Source: Anaeramoeba flamelloides (Eukaryota; Metamonada; Anaeramoebidae). From it: a stretch of DNA of 64,000 nucleotides. Numbering within the stretch: the first letter of the stretch is position 1; every line of letters begins with the position of its first letter. The stretch covers positions 2,852,001 through 2,916,000 of the forward strand of contig JANTQA010000072.1 of assembly GCA_027625915.1 (NCBI GenBank), in the 5' to 3' direction. The notes under the pieces were generated by a model that ran no database searches, was not told where the DNA came from, and saw only the letters and a list, made by a program, of their open reading frames with translations. The translations under genes and the position numbers were made by a program. Below, piece by piece: positions 42,170 through 53,319 of this stretch.

Positions 42170-43245
42170 CATACTATTGAAAGAAAAACCAAGATCTCTT
42201 GAAAAAGTTTAAAATTTAACATATTTCCAAATAATTTGAAGAAAAATATTTTCTGTGAAGAAGAAGAAAATATTATTGTATATAAAGCAAGTGAACAAAA
42301 ATAATTTATTTTTAAAAAATACACAGTTTTTGAAGAACACAGTTTAAAAAATATACTTAATTTCAAAAAATTATAATAATTATTTCAGACTTGAAAAAAA
42401 TATTTTGTATTGATTAAAGAATAGTTCAAATCAATTTTTTCTATATTATTGAACACAATATCAGAGAAAAACAAACCAAACAATCCAATTATATTATCGA
42501 CATCCCTAAAAATTTCCCAAAAAAACTTTTTGAAAACCATTAAAAATCAATTTAGAACCTGAATATTTTTTTTAATTTGATTATTTCAAAAGAAAAATAG
42601 AGAACACAACCTTATTATTTCAGTGCGTTAAAAAAATCAACAATTAAAGAGTATCAATAGGTTTTCATTATTATTTCTTATTTTTTAAATATTTTCATAG
42701 AAATAAAAGTAATTTAAATTATATGCAACTATTATAATAAAAATAAAATAATAGATATTATCAAATAACAAATAAAACAATAATATTTCATTGTTTATAC
42801 TTTGAATATTTTTAAAAAATTATGATAGAATCTTTTAAATTTTAATCAAATTGTAAGAAATTTTTGTGAATAAAATAAATGATCAATTTTTTTAGATCTA
42901 CAAGGAATCAATTTTATTTGGTATATTTTTCTAACTATTTTTAAAAAAAGATGAAAATTTGAAGGTTATTTGTTAATATCAACTGATAAAATTACTAAAT
43001 GTTAGATTTATCTAAATATATCAAACATTTTGATCATATTTATTTTTCTTATTAAATCCAAAAATTCAAACAAAAAGGGACAGATCTTTTTACCCAAAAT
43101 ACTATACTGAAAAAATTTCATTTTAAAATAATATTTTATTTTATAAAGTTGATAAACCAGTTTGATCTCTCAATTTTAATTGAACACTTCTGAAAATAAA
43201 TATACTATTAAATTTAGAAAAAAAAAAGGAAAGATTATAAATCCC
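42170..43245 (+). repeat. Family A repeat, diverged copy
   Basis: Shares AAAAATATTTTCTGTGAAGA, TTATTTCAGACTTGAAAAAAA, AATAGATATTATCAAATAAC and the GTTGATAAACCAG region with other copies. The right end is ATCCC then TTAA (43,246-43,249), matching the border of the 24.5-kb copy. The left end is lost in divergence. No ORF is conserved. Confidence 0.6.
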
Positions 43246-43904
43246 TTAAAAAATGAAAAATTTTCATATCACAAAATAAATTTCAAAACCCTCAAATAAC
43301 TTTAATTAAAAACTCCCTTTCCATGTAAAAACAGTGAAATTAGGGATAAAAACACCCTTGAAAGACTTCAAAAATCTCAGTTAAATTTATCCAATAATAT
43401 TTTTTTCAGAAATAATTTTAAATTTTCACTATTTTAACCTTTTTAGATCCCACAAAATTTAATTTTACAATTTGATAAATTCGATTTCAAATCTATAAAC
43501 ACATAAAAATTCCTCAAAGCCGTTCTAAATATAGTTTACAGTTACTTTTAAAAGTTTGAAGTCTTTTTAAATTTGAACTTGTACTTGAAAATGATATAAA
43601 GTAATTTTTTTTTTTGATGTTCATTCAAAGAATCTATTTGAAAATTATTTTTTTTTTTGTTGTTTAACTTTGAAGTGTTGATTCTTTTTTTCAATTTTTT
43701 TAAAATGAAAATTATATTTCAAGATAGTGAAGTTAAAATAATACAATAAATAAACACCCTCTAGGGTGTGAACGTGTTCATTAAAAATTTTCCTCTAACT
43801 CTCTCTAATTGAATTTCCTATTCTAGAAATTATTGTTTATTGTTTGTAAAGTTGAGAGAAACTCTTAATAGAAATAAATTAGTAATAATATAAATCAATA
43901 TTCA

Positions 43905-44585
43905 GTTTTGAGTCATTACGGTTAAAAATAAGTTTATGAAATCAAAAACAACATTTACTATTTTGTAATTTTTAAGGGAGCCTAATGACAATCAAAAACT
44001 AACTAACCGTAATGTCTGATATCCAAAAATCAAAATAAAAAAAATGTAATTTTTTGTAAAAAAAAAGCAAAAGAAGGGCACTTTTTTCCAATTAGAATAG
44101 TTTTGAATTTTAATATTGAAAACAGTTGTGTTAGTTTTGAAGTGTCACTCTTTTGGGACTTTTTGGAATCATCTTGATTTTTTTTTCATTTTTGTCCATT
44201 CTCAAATTAGTTTTTTCTCAAGAATTTTAAAATCCTTACTTTGTCAAATCTAGAGAGTTCCAAAACAATCCGAAATTAGATTAAATCGAACCAAATTGAT
44301 TGTGTACTGTAAGAAAACAATTTATTTTAAATTGAAGAAATTTGCCCTTTGGAAATAAAAAAAAAAAAGATGAATTTTTTTTACTAATTTTTTGATTTTT
44401 TGGAATTGAGATCTCTTTTTCTACATTGAATTTTTTGTCAAAGAGATCCAATGTAATTTTTTTATTTGATATTTGAATTTTTATCAATGAAAAGAAAGGC
44501 AATTTCACAATACTCTTTTTCTGGTTTCAAGTCACTCCCTTTGAGTATGGAGCTAATCCACATTAAATGAATAGACCCTTAAGTC
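43905..44585 (+). repeat. Family B repeat, uninterrupted copy
   Basis: Collinear with 16,400-17,412 without the LINE insert. It starts about TCATTACGGTT and ends AGACCCTTAAG. It includes GTGTTAGTTTTGAAGTGTC, GTCAAATCTAGAGAGTTCC and GTCAAAGAGATCCAATGTAA. No transposase. The ACCC-TTAA end recalls the family A border, but the other end does not obviously match. Confidence 0.7.
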
Positions 44586-44962
44586 CAATTTCTATTTTTA
44601 AAAATCTTTCTACATCTCCTTTTAAAACAGTTCATTGACCAAATATGTTTCTCAATCGACTTACTTTCAAAATTTCATAATGTTTAAATCAATAAAGTCC
44701 TTTATTAAAAGCTAAAGTAAAAAAATTTCCAAAGGAAAATCAAAGTAAATTTATTAAAACATTTCTTCTGATTTATCAGCCATTGAAATTAATAATTTCA
44801 GTATAAATCAAAAAATAATCTAACCAAGTGGATTGTTATTAAATCCTTGTATATTCAGTATTAATTTGATCTATTTGAGGGGTAAATTATTTCTGACTAA
44901 AAACGATTTCATTTTTATTTTATCTTTGCTTTATTTTTTTTGTGTAAAAATTCTTAGGAAAA

Positions 44963-47018
44963 ATGTTTCTTACTATTGCCGGATCCCTATCCAAAAATTG
45001 GAAAATAATTTTAGGAAGTAGCTCGCCTCGTAGAAAAGACCTGATGAACCAATTAGGGCTAGACTTCAGAATTGTACGATCAAATTTTGATGAATCAACA
45101 CTTTCAACTGAAGATTTTGCAACTGCAGGAGAATTTACAAAATTCTCTGCAAAACAAAAAGCAAGTGACGTGCTTGAGCAATTAAAAAAGGAATGCAAAG
45201 AAAACAACACAAAGCTTCCCGATCTTATTATTGGCTGTGACACCGTTGTTGTCCATGAAAATGTCGGACAAATAGAAAATATGGAAGGTATTGGATCTCG
45301 AATCGGATCCACAAACTCCTTTATTATGGGCAAACCAAAAGACGAATTGTCAGCACAAAAAATGCTTAAATACCACTCAAACAGAAACCATCTTGTTGTT
45401 TCTGGAATGGCGTTGTTGTATGTTCAAAAAAATGGTGAACCGACTTTTGCTACCTTCCATGAAACAACAACCCTAACTTTCAAAAAATTAACAGATGAGG
45501 AAATTGATCACTACACAAGCTCAAAAGAACCAATGGGTAAAGCAGGCGCATATGCTATACAAGGTATTGGTGGGTGCTTGATTCAAAAAATTTCTGGATC
45601 TTATTCAAAGTAAGTTCAATTTACATTTTAGTTTTTTTTTTTTTTTTTCCGTATTTTTTTTTACTTTTTAACTTTAGCGATTAGCATTGAAATTCAAAGT
45701 GTCCAAAATAAAAGTATATTGCTCTTGAGTTTCAATTATATTCGTAGCCTATTGCTCAAATATCTCTAAAAAATGGATTTCATGAAAATAGTACCAAAAA
45801 GATGTGTATCAAACATTTTAAAAAAGATCCTTGTCTTAATAAAAAATTGAAAGAATTTCAAGATAAATAATCTCCTTTAAAGGCAAACCTAAATGTGTTT
45901 CTATTATTGAAAAATCACTTTCTTACATTTGTTGTGATACACAGATTATTTGCTAAAAAATTTAATTTTGTTAAAAAATTAAGGGTAAAATCGCTGAATT
46001 TATTTTTCGAGAAACCTAAAGAGTGACCTGTCACGATTTGAAAAAAAGATACTGTCGAAATCTACTTTTTTTGGCTGTACAAATTGAAAGATTATAAGGA
46101 TTTTATTGGATTTGCTTCACCATAGATTCGTCTATAATCAAAGTATTTGTATAATAATAAAAAATAAGAAAAAATTCAAAACAACAAAAAAAAAATTCTG
46201 AGATAAAAAGTTTTATTATCTCAATTTATTAAGATATTTTTTAAGGTGTAAAAATTGGTTATTTTTCTCTTTTTGATACCAAAAACCGTTTTCCTCAGTG
46301 ATTTAAACCTGCCAAAATTTCCCAGAGAAAGAAAATCTATAACTACAGTTTGTTTTTTTAAAAATCATTTGTATCCTGACCATATCTTCTTCATTTTTTA
46401 TTGAATTTGGTATAACTCATTTTGTACAAAAAAATTATTTAAATTTTTATAATTTTTTAGGAAATATTTTGATGAACATATTTTAAAATAAATACACAAA
46501 AAGTTTGATTCAATCATTAATAACATTCCCCTTAATTTTATATTACCAATTTACGAATATAAATACTTCCAAAGAGACTATTATACAAATATATAAAAAA
46601 ATTTCCCTTTTTTTTTTTTTTTTTTTTTTGGAAATACCCTATATTTTATATTTTTGATTGATTTATTAATTTTTAATACAACAATAACTTGCTATTTTTA
46701 GAGTTTTCATATTCAATTTAAAAGAATTTTTGATCATCTTTAATATTCTTAAAACTTTCTTGAAATAAAAACTTCTGAGTTTCAAGTTACAAAAAATAAT
46801 GAATTTTTTTAAGATTTTGATTTGTATAAATAATATTTCCTTTCGCGTTTGTTCAACAAAAATTAAAAATATTTTTCTCTATCTCTCCATTTTCTCTATC
46901 AATTTTTCACTTTTAAAACTTTATTTAAATTATATTATTTATTTATAGTGTTGTGGGTTTTCCTGTTGAAATGTTTACTGATAATATTGCTCAAATCTAT
47001 AATAATAAACAAAACTAA
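44963..47018 (+). CDS. Maf/HAM1-like nucleotide pyrophosphatase (Maf family)
   Basis: Maf proteins hydrolyse non-canonical or modified nucleoside triphosphates (dTTP, UTP and methylated forms) to monophosphates and so guard nucleotide pools; they act in the cytosol. Exons 44,963-45,609 and 46,949-47,018 join in phase 2 to 238 residues, a little longer than bacterial Maf. Motifs: LGSSSPRRKDLMNQLGL at the N-terminus, DLIIGCDTVVV, MGKPKDELSAQKML, YAIQGIGG and, across the intron, SGSYSNVVGFPVEMF, the standard C-terminal signature. The split of this last motif by the 1,339-base intron confirms the join. A Ser-rich insertion near 45,290-45,330 accounts for part of the extra length. It resembles the N-terminal half of animal ASMTL but stands alone. 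Confidence 0.95.
46240..46395 (+). repeat. Short repeat shared with 48.84 kb
   Basis: TTTTTTAAGGTGTAAAAATTGG followed by a TTATTTTTCTCTTTTTGATACC block and, after a variable part, CAGAGAAAGAAAATCTATAAC. The same series occurs at 48,836-48,985. Located inside the Maf gene intron. Family unknown. Confidence 0.6.
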
Positions 47019-47325
47019 ATCAACAAAAAAATAAAAAAAAAATAATTTCGAGGGATAATATTTATTTTCCTCAGTGATAAAAATTAAAAACCATTTATAA
47101 TGATTTTTAATCTTTTAACAATAAAATATTTTTCTTTTCAAGAAAAAAACAGGTTCATAATAAAAATAAATATCTTCAAATATAAAATTATTTTTTTTAA
47201 TTTTTTATTTTTTTATTAAAATTGTAGAATACACATAAACAAAGTTATTTCCAAAATAAATGATATTATTAAAATTAAAAAAATATCTTTATTAAACTCA
47301 ATAATCATATAACTAAACTAAATTC
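47019..47325. other. Short spacer after the Maf gene
   Basis: AT-rich 3' flank with no recognised feature, ending at the TA that borders the next family M element. Confidence 0.4.
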
Positions 47326-48446
47326 CAAAAATTTGGACACAGTTTAAATAGATGAAAGAATAACAAGACCGCACTTTATAATTTAATTTGGAAATAATTT
47401 TGATTTTAAAAACAATATTTTTTCTTTTTGTATTTTCTGTTTTGTTTTGTTTTCATTTCCCCTTTTCCAGTTCGGTAATCTGTTTCGTTAGATTTGGAAT
47501 TTTTTTTCGCAATGATTAATAGAAGATTAATGTTGAGTTTAGTAAATAGAAAAATCACATATAATTAGCTGATGGTATCTTATCATTTGATCAAGCAAGA
47601 ATTGTTGGTAGAATTTTTCAACAAGTTTACCAATACACTTTTTGTTTTGTTCATTTCATCATTTTGGGCATATTTCGTTTTGATATTTCCAAACTTAATA
47701 TTAAACTACATTTAAGTAACCCAGTGTTAATGTTTTTATAAGTAATCATTTTTATACAAATACAACAAAAAAATATAAAACCAAACTATAAAATAAATTG
47801 AGATTTTTTATTTTTTTCCATTTCCCCCCTTACTGAATCTTCTTTATATTTGGAAGAGGGTCACAACAGAAAAAGATCAAGTTGTTACTTACTAATACTT
47901 TGACACTAAAACACGAAAGTATGGTTAACTTAAAAATAAAAACCAAAAAAGTAAGGGCTAAAAATATCCAAAGGTTTGTAGCAAATAAGATAAAAAAAAA
48001 AAAAAAAAGAAATTACAACAACTTTAACAACGATCACCAAGTGAACATTCATAATCAATTATCAAATTATTAAACCAACCAAAAGTATTGTGGTTGTGAT
48101 TTTGGGAATCATTAATGAAAGATAGCATTGTTGATTTTTTTTTTTTTTGATTTTTTACCAATTTATTCTTATAAGCCCTTTTTAAATTACAATTTTCAAT
48201 TTTTTTTTTTTTCCTTTTTTCTTTTCAATTTTTAGCATTTGCTTTTTAAACATAAAAAAAATTGGGTGTGTCTTTCCCTTGAACGACCTTGAAATCTATG
48301 ATTTTATACTTAAATTACCTTTAAGGAAATTTAAGTAAAAGGGCATCTAGAGTGTAATTTACACTTCTTTCATCATTAAAAAAAAATTGAGATTTTTTTT
48401 GGGATTATTTTTGTTTTTGGGTGGTTAAATTTTTTGGAATGGGGTT
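47326..48446 (-). mobile_element. Family M MITE split by a retroposon
   Basis: Bounded by TA at 47,324-47,325 and 48,447-48,448, with ends AACTAAATTCCAAAAATTTG and the reverse complement of AACCCCATTCCAAAAAATTT. The interior matches the 30.9-kb copy in reverse orientation (AATCTGTTTCGTTAGATTTG, GATCAAGCAAGAATTGTTGG). It is interrupted at 47,810-48,383 by a SINE-like insertion. Confidence 0.8.
47810..48383 (+). mobile_element. SINE-like retroposon with LINE tail and exact duplication
   Basis: Flanked by a perfect 15-bp repeat AAATTGAGATTTTTT at 47,795-47,809 and 48,384-48,398; ends in poly(A) after the LINE tail AGAGTGTAATTTACACTTCT. The body (GAATCTTCTTTATATTTGG through AACATTCATAATCAATTATC) matches the copy at 27.0-27.6 kb but no reverse transcriptase. 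It may be a SINE mobilised by the LINE of 53.3-55.0 kb, or an internally deleted LINE. Confidence 0.8.
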
Positions 48447-48835
48447 TATTTTGATATCCAAAATTGTTTCTTTATATTTGTCCAATTTTTTTGAAAATAC
48501 TTGAACTAACAATATAAAAATTCATAAACTCTATTTTTTTAAATATTTTTTTTACTAAGAAAATCTACTAATTTTTTTCCTAATTATAGATATTATTTTT
48601 TTAAAAGTTAATTTCATTTATACAGAAAAGAGAATAAAATGATAAGCTATTTCCAAAAAAAGAGGGGTTAATTTATTTTAATATATTTATATTAAACTTA
48701 TTTCGAATAAAACTCTTCAAATCCCAAAATTATTTATTCATTATTAATTGATTCTATATAACAATTCAATTTATATCTTAGACATTATTTTCATTAAAAA
48801 TATTAAAATTAATTGATTCAATTTTATAAAGTTAT

Positions 48836-48985
48836 TTTTTAAGGTGTAAAAATTGGTTATTTTTCTCTTTTTGATACCAATTTTTTTTTCCAAAATTCTT
48901 TATTCTTGATAGAATTTCTCAGAGAGAGAAAATCTTATAACTACATATCATTATTTTAAAAACATTTAGTTCCTTAGTATATTAC
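48836..48985 (+). repeat. Short repeat shared with 46.24 kb
   Basis: Second copy of the TTAAGGTGTAAAAATTGG / CTCTTTTTGATACC series, with CAGAGAGAGAAAATCTTATAAC downstream. Nothing coding. Confidence 0.6.
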
Positions 48986-50400
48986 CAATTTTTGAATCTA
49001 TCAAATATTCGCCAAAATACCCGAAAATCGAAAATACCCGAAAATTTTTTTAATTACAAAAAAACACGTTATGAACAACTTCGAAATAACTTTAGTTCCA
49101 ATATATTCAGTTTAACGGTAAATTTGGAATTTTATTTTGAAAAAAATTTTTTTTTCGAAAATATTAAAATTCAAAAAATTTAAATTTGAGGGAATAGTAT
49201 TCAACCCATTTTGTGTGAAAGGGATTGGTATCTTGGATGACTGTAACATTTCTGATCATTTCGAAACGGTATTAACTAAATGAGACAAAATGTACTTGTA
49301 AAGAAAATTTCTAATTGTGTATCATTACCCATCATTTTGTAAGCTAAAATACAATCCAAAAATAACCGAGTAATATCTAATCGTACAATACATACCCATA
49401 CCCTACACAAGGTGACCCAAGCCAAACTCTATTTAAACCCCCATTACATAAAAGGGGCTGGTTTAACCAAAATATACCCAAACTTAACCCTACCTACCAG
49501 TATTAACAACTTAATTTAATATTATAAAATTTTGAATTGGAGTTTAAAATAAAAAAATATCGAGTAAAGGTTTTTTTGTATCCATAATGATTATATAAAG
49601 ATTAGCTTGTATCAAGAAAAGGATTTGATTAAACAATTCAATTTACAAAACTTTGATCTAAGAAAACAGGAATTGTTCTCTCCAAAATTTGTTTAATCTA
49701 GACTGTCTTCATCATTTTTGGATGTCAAAGATTTCACTTCTGTTATACCAATTATGAATTCTCTCCAGGGTCCATGTTATTCCTCTTCATATCACTCTTG
49801 TTCTAATTGCACTTTTTCAACAAGAAAAATCGAAAAAAAAAAAAAAAACCTTTTTTCTTTAATTACTAATTCTGTTGAAGTTAATTAGAATGGTTAACAA
49901 GATTTGAAACATAACAAAAACCAAGATAACAAATTAATATTGTTAAACACAAAACAATTTTAAAGGCACAATATGAAAAATAACACAAATAATAGTCAGA
50001 TCAAAGTTGGATGTAGTAAATATACAAAAAAAAAAATAAAATAGCATCACAACATGATAATATAAAATTTCCTATTGTATATTTTTATTATTTTTACTTT
50101 TCTCTCAATACTCTTTTTTTTTTTTTTTTTTTTTAATAATTAAATTACAAAATTCATCTTGAGTTTATTAGTAGTTTTATTATTTTTTTACTTGTTTTGT
50201 GTTCCAATGATAATAATAACTATAAAAATAATTTTTTTGAAATAAATGATTTCAAGGTGATTTAAATTAGATTCCTTTGTATTTTTGAAAATTGTTCAAA
50301 ACCAAATTTTTTTTTCATTATCAACGTAAAAATTTGTAATCTATGCTTATGAATTTACGCATGTGTAACCAAGCTTTCTTCTTCTGTAAAATTCTCAAAT
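48986..50400. other. Spacer with a GC-richer patch
   Basis: No gene recognised. The stretch 49,370-49,510 is unusually rich in C on the plus strand (ACCCATACCCTACACAAGGTG, then AAACCCCCATTACATAAAAG). It does not fold as a tRNA by eye and encodes no recognised protein. The rest, including T runs near 50,110, is featureless; it contains the 3' flank of the ankyrin gene. Confidence 0.4.
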
Positions 50401-52287
50401 CTATTTTAATAATTTTAACAACTCTTGTGTAATAATTAAAAGAGGTGTCTCTTTTAAGAGATTTAATTGGTTAATATTGGCACCGTTGTCCAACAAACAT
50501 TTTATATTTGGAATTTTATCTTTGACGTATTTGCAGACGTTGTGTAGTGGGCAATTTCCAGGTCTGTGCTTAGGAGATAAACCAACTTTCGCACCATACT
50601 TACAAACAATTTTTAGATCAAAGGAACGAAGATTATAATTTTCAGTAAGGGTATTTACAATATTGGCTTTACTGGCAGTTTTTGCATGAATATTTCCTCC
50701 AGACTTTAAACAATAATTAATAATATCGGGGTTTAAATTTGGTTGAGTTAAATACATAGTAAAAGGCGTTTGATGGAAGGTGTTTGCTTTATTTAGGCTA
50801 TAGCCATATTTTAACATTTTCCGAATAATTTCCTTTGTTAGTCCCCGGTTTGAGCTCATTACGTAATGAAAGGGGGTATTTAAACGATTACATTCAACAT
50901 TCAGAGATGAACCATTTTTGACCAACAAATCAAAGCACTTTAAGAATTGGGGGACTTGGGGGTGACAACTTAGGACGTGTAAGGGAGACAATTTCCTAAA
51001 AGATGAGCAGAAATTTGTTGTCGCACCATTTTTTAATAAATATGACAGAATTTCGAATTTTTCTTTGCACACGGGGTTATTACAAAGGAAGAAAAGAGCT
51101 GGTAAATTATTGGATGTTTTTTCATTGATATTGGAGCCCTTTTTGACCAAAAATTTGATCAATTGCAAGGATGTATTTGCATTTGAGCAAACAAGATGCA
51201 AAACCGTTTTTTTTTTATATACCTTCGGTGCAAGCCTTGCGCCTCTCTCGAGAAACAATTTAAAAAGCTCAAGAGAATTACAGTTGTGCTTACAGAACAA
51301 TTGTAGTTGTGTTAGTTGACTAAATCTGCTTTTGATTGTAACGTTTAACTCTTTGTGTATCAGATAGCTCTTGACAATTTCATTACATACATTTGCTTGC
51401 TTTAAATGTAAAAACAATGGTGTTGCGTTCGAGAGATCGGTAGTGTTGATGTTCGATCCTTTGCTTATTAAAAAGGCTGTTAGCTCGTTTGTAAATTGTG
51501 GTAACGCTGGCTTCAAGCTAATTAAATGTAATTCAGAATATTTGCTCCAACTTAATTTGCTATTGAGAATCGCTTTTGTATTTTGATTAACAATTTCTTT
51601 AATTGTCTGTAATTTTGATTCTAAATTGTCGCACTTATTCGAGAATATTAATGCGTGCAATAAATTCAGATTCGTTTTTTTGTCCTTGAAATTGAGATTT
51701 ATTTCATTTTGTTTCAACATCTTTTTGAATTTGATCAAATCTTCTTCGTTGTTTAGACAATCCAAAACAAAAGAAACACAATTAATTTGTTTTTGTTGTT
51801 GTTGTTGTTTTTTTGTTTTTTTTTTGTTTTCAGAAGATCCTTTGTGTTTTTTCATTAAGATTTCTTTTTGGACACCAAACCAATAAATTAAATAATACCG
51901 ATTAAATTCATTAATTTGTTCATAATTTTCAGATTTACTCATGCTAATGAATACACTTGTAAAATTTATTCTACTTTGATCAAAGTTTGATGAATTTTTG
52001 AAGAAGCAAAAAATAATTTCTCTTTTTTGTGCAAGATCTTTTGTCATAATCGTTTGTATTGGTGTGTTGCCAGAGTTGTCTTTACAATCAAGATCAGATC
52101 CTAAAGTTATTAAATATTGAATGTCTTTAACTGTTACGGTTTTTTGTTCACAAATTATATTTATTGCTTGCTTTCCATCAATGATATTATCGTTCACGTT
52201 TGTTTTGTTAACATTTCCTGGGAATTTTTTTAAAAAAGATTTTGCGGCATTTTTCTTCCGGTGATTGAACAAAGCCATTCCAGACAT
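50401..52287 (-). CDS. Ankyrin-repeat protein
   Basis: A single open frame of 628 residues. Ankyrin repeats make protein-binding solenoids; no catalytic domain is attached, so a binding or scaffold role is the most that can be said. About a dozen repeats are visible from about residue 75 to the end, with degenerate TPL.H...G....V..L...GA.IN signatures: NTPIQTIM, TPLFLHL, TVLHLVC, LPALFFLC, SPLHVLSC, TPFHYVM, TPFTMYL, CPLHNVC, TPLLIIT and LLDNGANINQLN. A Gln/Lys-rich stretch sits near residue 165. The start ATG (TCAGAGATGTCTGG) lies just after an acceptor-like TTCTCACTTCAG, and a GTAAGT donor stands about 110 bases further upstream, so a 5' untranslated exon or an unseen first exon is likely. 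Stop is TAG. Confidence 0.85.
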   Translation of the reverse strand: MSGMALFNHRKKNAAKSFLKKFPGNVNKTNVNDNIIDGKQAINIICEQKTVTVKDIQYLITLGSDLDCKDNSGNTPIQTIMTKDLAQKREIIFCFFKNSSNFDQSRINFTSVFISMSKSENYEQINEFNRYYLIYWFGVQKEILMKKHKGSSENKKKTKKQQQQQKQINCVSFVLDCLNNEEDLIKFKKMLKQNEINLNFKDKKTNLNLLHALIFSNKCDNLESKLQTIKEIVNQNTKAILNSKLSWSKYSELHLISLKPALPQFTNELTAFLISKGSNINTTDLSNATPLFLHLKQANVCNEIVKSYLIHKELNVTIKSRFSQLTQLQLFCKHNCNSLELFKLFLERGARLAPKVYKKKTVLHLVCSNANTSLQLIKFLVKKGSNINEKTSNNLPALFFLCNNPVCKEKFEILSYLLKNGATTNFCSSFRKLSPLHVLSCHPQVPQFLKCFDLLVKNGSSLNVECNRLNTPFHYVMSSNRGLTKEIIRKMLKYGYSLNKANTFHQTPFTMYLTQPNLNPDIINYCLKSGGNIHAKTASKANIVNTLTENYNLRSFDLKIVCKYGAKVGLSPKHRPGNCPLHNVCKYVKDKIPNIKCLLDNGANINQLNLLKETPLLIITQELLKLLK

Positions 52288-52863
52288 CTCTGAAGTGAGA
52301 AAAAATAAAAAAAATATTTACTTGTTTTGAGTAAGTAAAAGATTCTCAAGTATTTCCTATCCTTGTTGGGCATTGGTGATCAGTATTTACTCATCACTTA
52401 CTTTGGAGAAAAGATTCGTCAAGTAGAGAAAAAGTTTACACATTAATTGAATTATACTATATTTTTATTCTTTTTCTATTTTTTTTTTAAGATACTTGCA
52501 TCTTAAAATATAATTGATAGAATCTTGGTTTGGAAATAAACACATTTGTAAAATAAAAATCTTTTCCCAATTCCCCAGAAAACAACAAAGTACCGTGATC
52601 AAAAAAACCTTTCTCTCAAAAATAAAACCCCTGTTTCAAAACTAAAACTGGTACTTTTTTTTCTTTCTTTTCACAATAAAAAATCTAATTCGTTTTATAA
52701 GAGTATATCTAAGGTTAAATCCCTTTTGAAGGTTGACTACTTGTCCGAGTGAAAAAATTTTCGATTATGAATTGAATTTGGTCGAAATATTTTGCAATTT
52801 TTCGAAATTTTTAATTAATTTACTGTATATATATATTTTTTATAAAAGTAATTCAGTAATTTA
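52288..52863. other. Upstream region of the ankyrin gene
   Basis: On the minus strand TCTCCAAA-GTAAGT (about 52,405) and TTCTCACTTCAG (about 52,290) would define a 5' intron. Frame does not carry through from an upstream ATG, so I favour a non-coding first exon. The remainder is AT-rich. Confidence 0.4.
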
Positions 52864-53312
52864 TGCAGTCTTTCCAACTCTACCATATAATTTTAAATAA
52901 AACAGATTTGAGTTTTCTATTCTTATTTTCTATTTTTTAAAAATTTTGGAAATAAGAGTTATTATTCAAAAAAAATTTCAATAAATGATCTATTATTCAA
53001 ATTTTGAAACATCAAAAAAAAAGTTCAAGATTCATGAAGTACTTTAAAATATAGTTCAAAAAAGGTAAATTTTTAAAGATCAGTCAATATTGATATTTTT
53101 TTGGGGCACTTTTGGACTGAAAATTTTTAACTGATTCAAGAATCTTGAACTTTTTTTTTGATGTTTCAAAATTTGAATAATAGATCATTTATTGAAATTT
53201 TTTTTGAATAATAACTCTTATTTCCAAAATTTTTAAAAAATAGAAAATCTGAATAGAAAAATCTATTTTATTTAATTTAAAATTTTATGTTAGCATTGGA
53301 ACGGCTGTAAGA
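52864..53312. mobile_element. Foldback element with ~109-bp perfect inner arms
   Basis: Inverted arms 52,925-53,033 and 53,140-53,248 are exact reverse complements (including runs of 9 A and 8 A); outside these the arms continue with mismatches to CAGTCTTTCCAA at the left and TTGGAACGGCTG at the right. The loop is about 106 bp. No ORF. A single related arm occurs at 9.49-9.61 kb. A LINE fragment begins directly to its right. Confidence 0.85.
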
Positions 53313-53319
53313 TTTTTAA

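Noticed and set aside
45690-46000. Possible Tc1-type transposase remnant in the Maf intron
   Set aside because: Some peptide-like words were seen, but they are too few and too broken to assign to any family.
49370-49510. tRNA gene in the C-rich patch
   Set aside because: No cloverleaf or A/B box arrangement could be drawn by eye.
51065-51886. Plus-strand ORFs within the ankyrin gene
   Set aside because: Antisense shadows of the ankyrin repeats.
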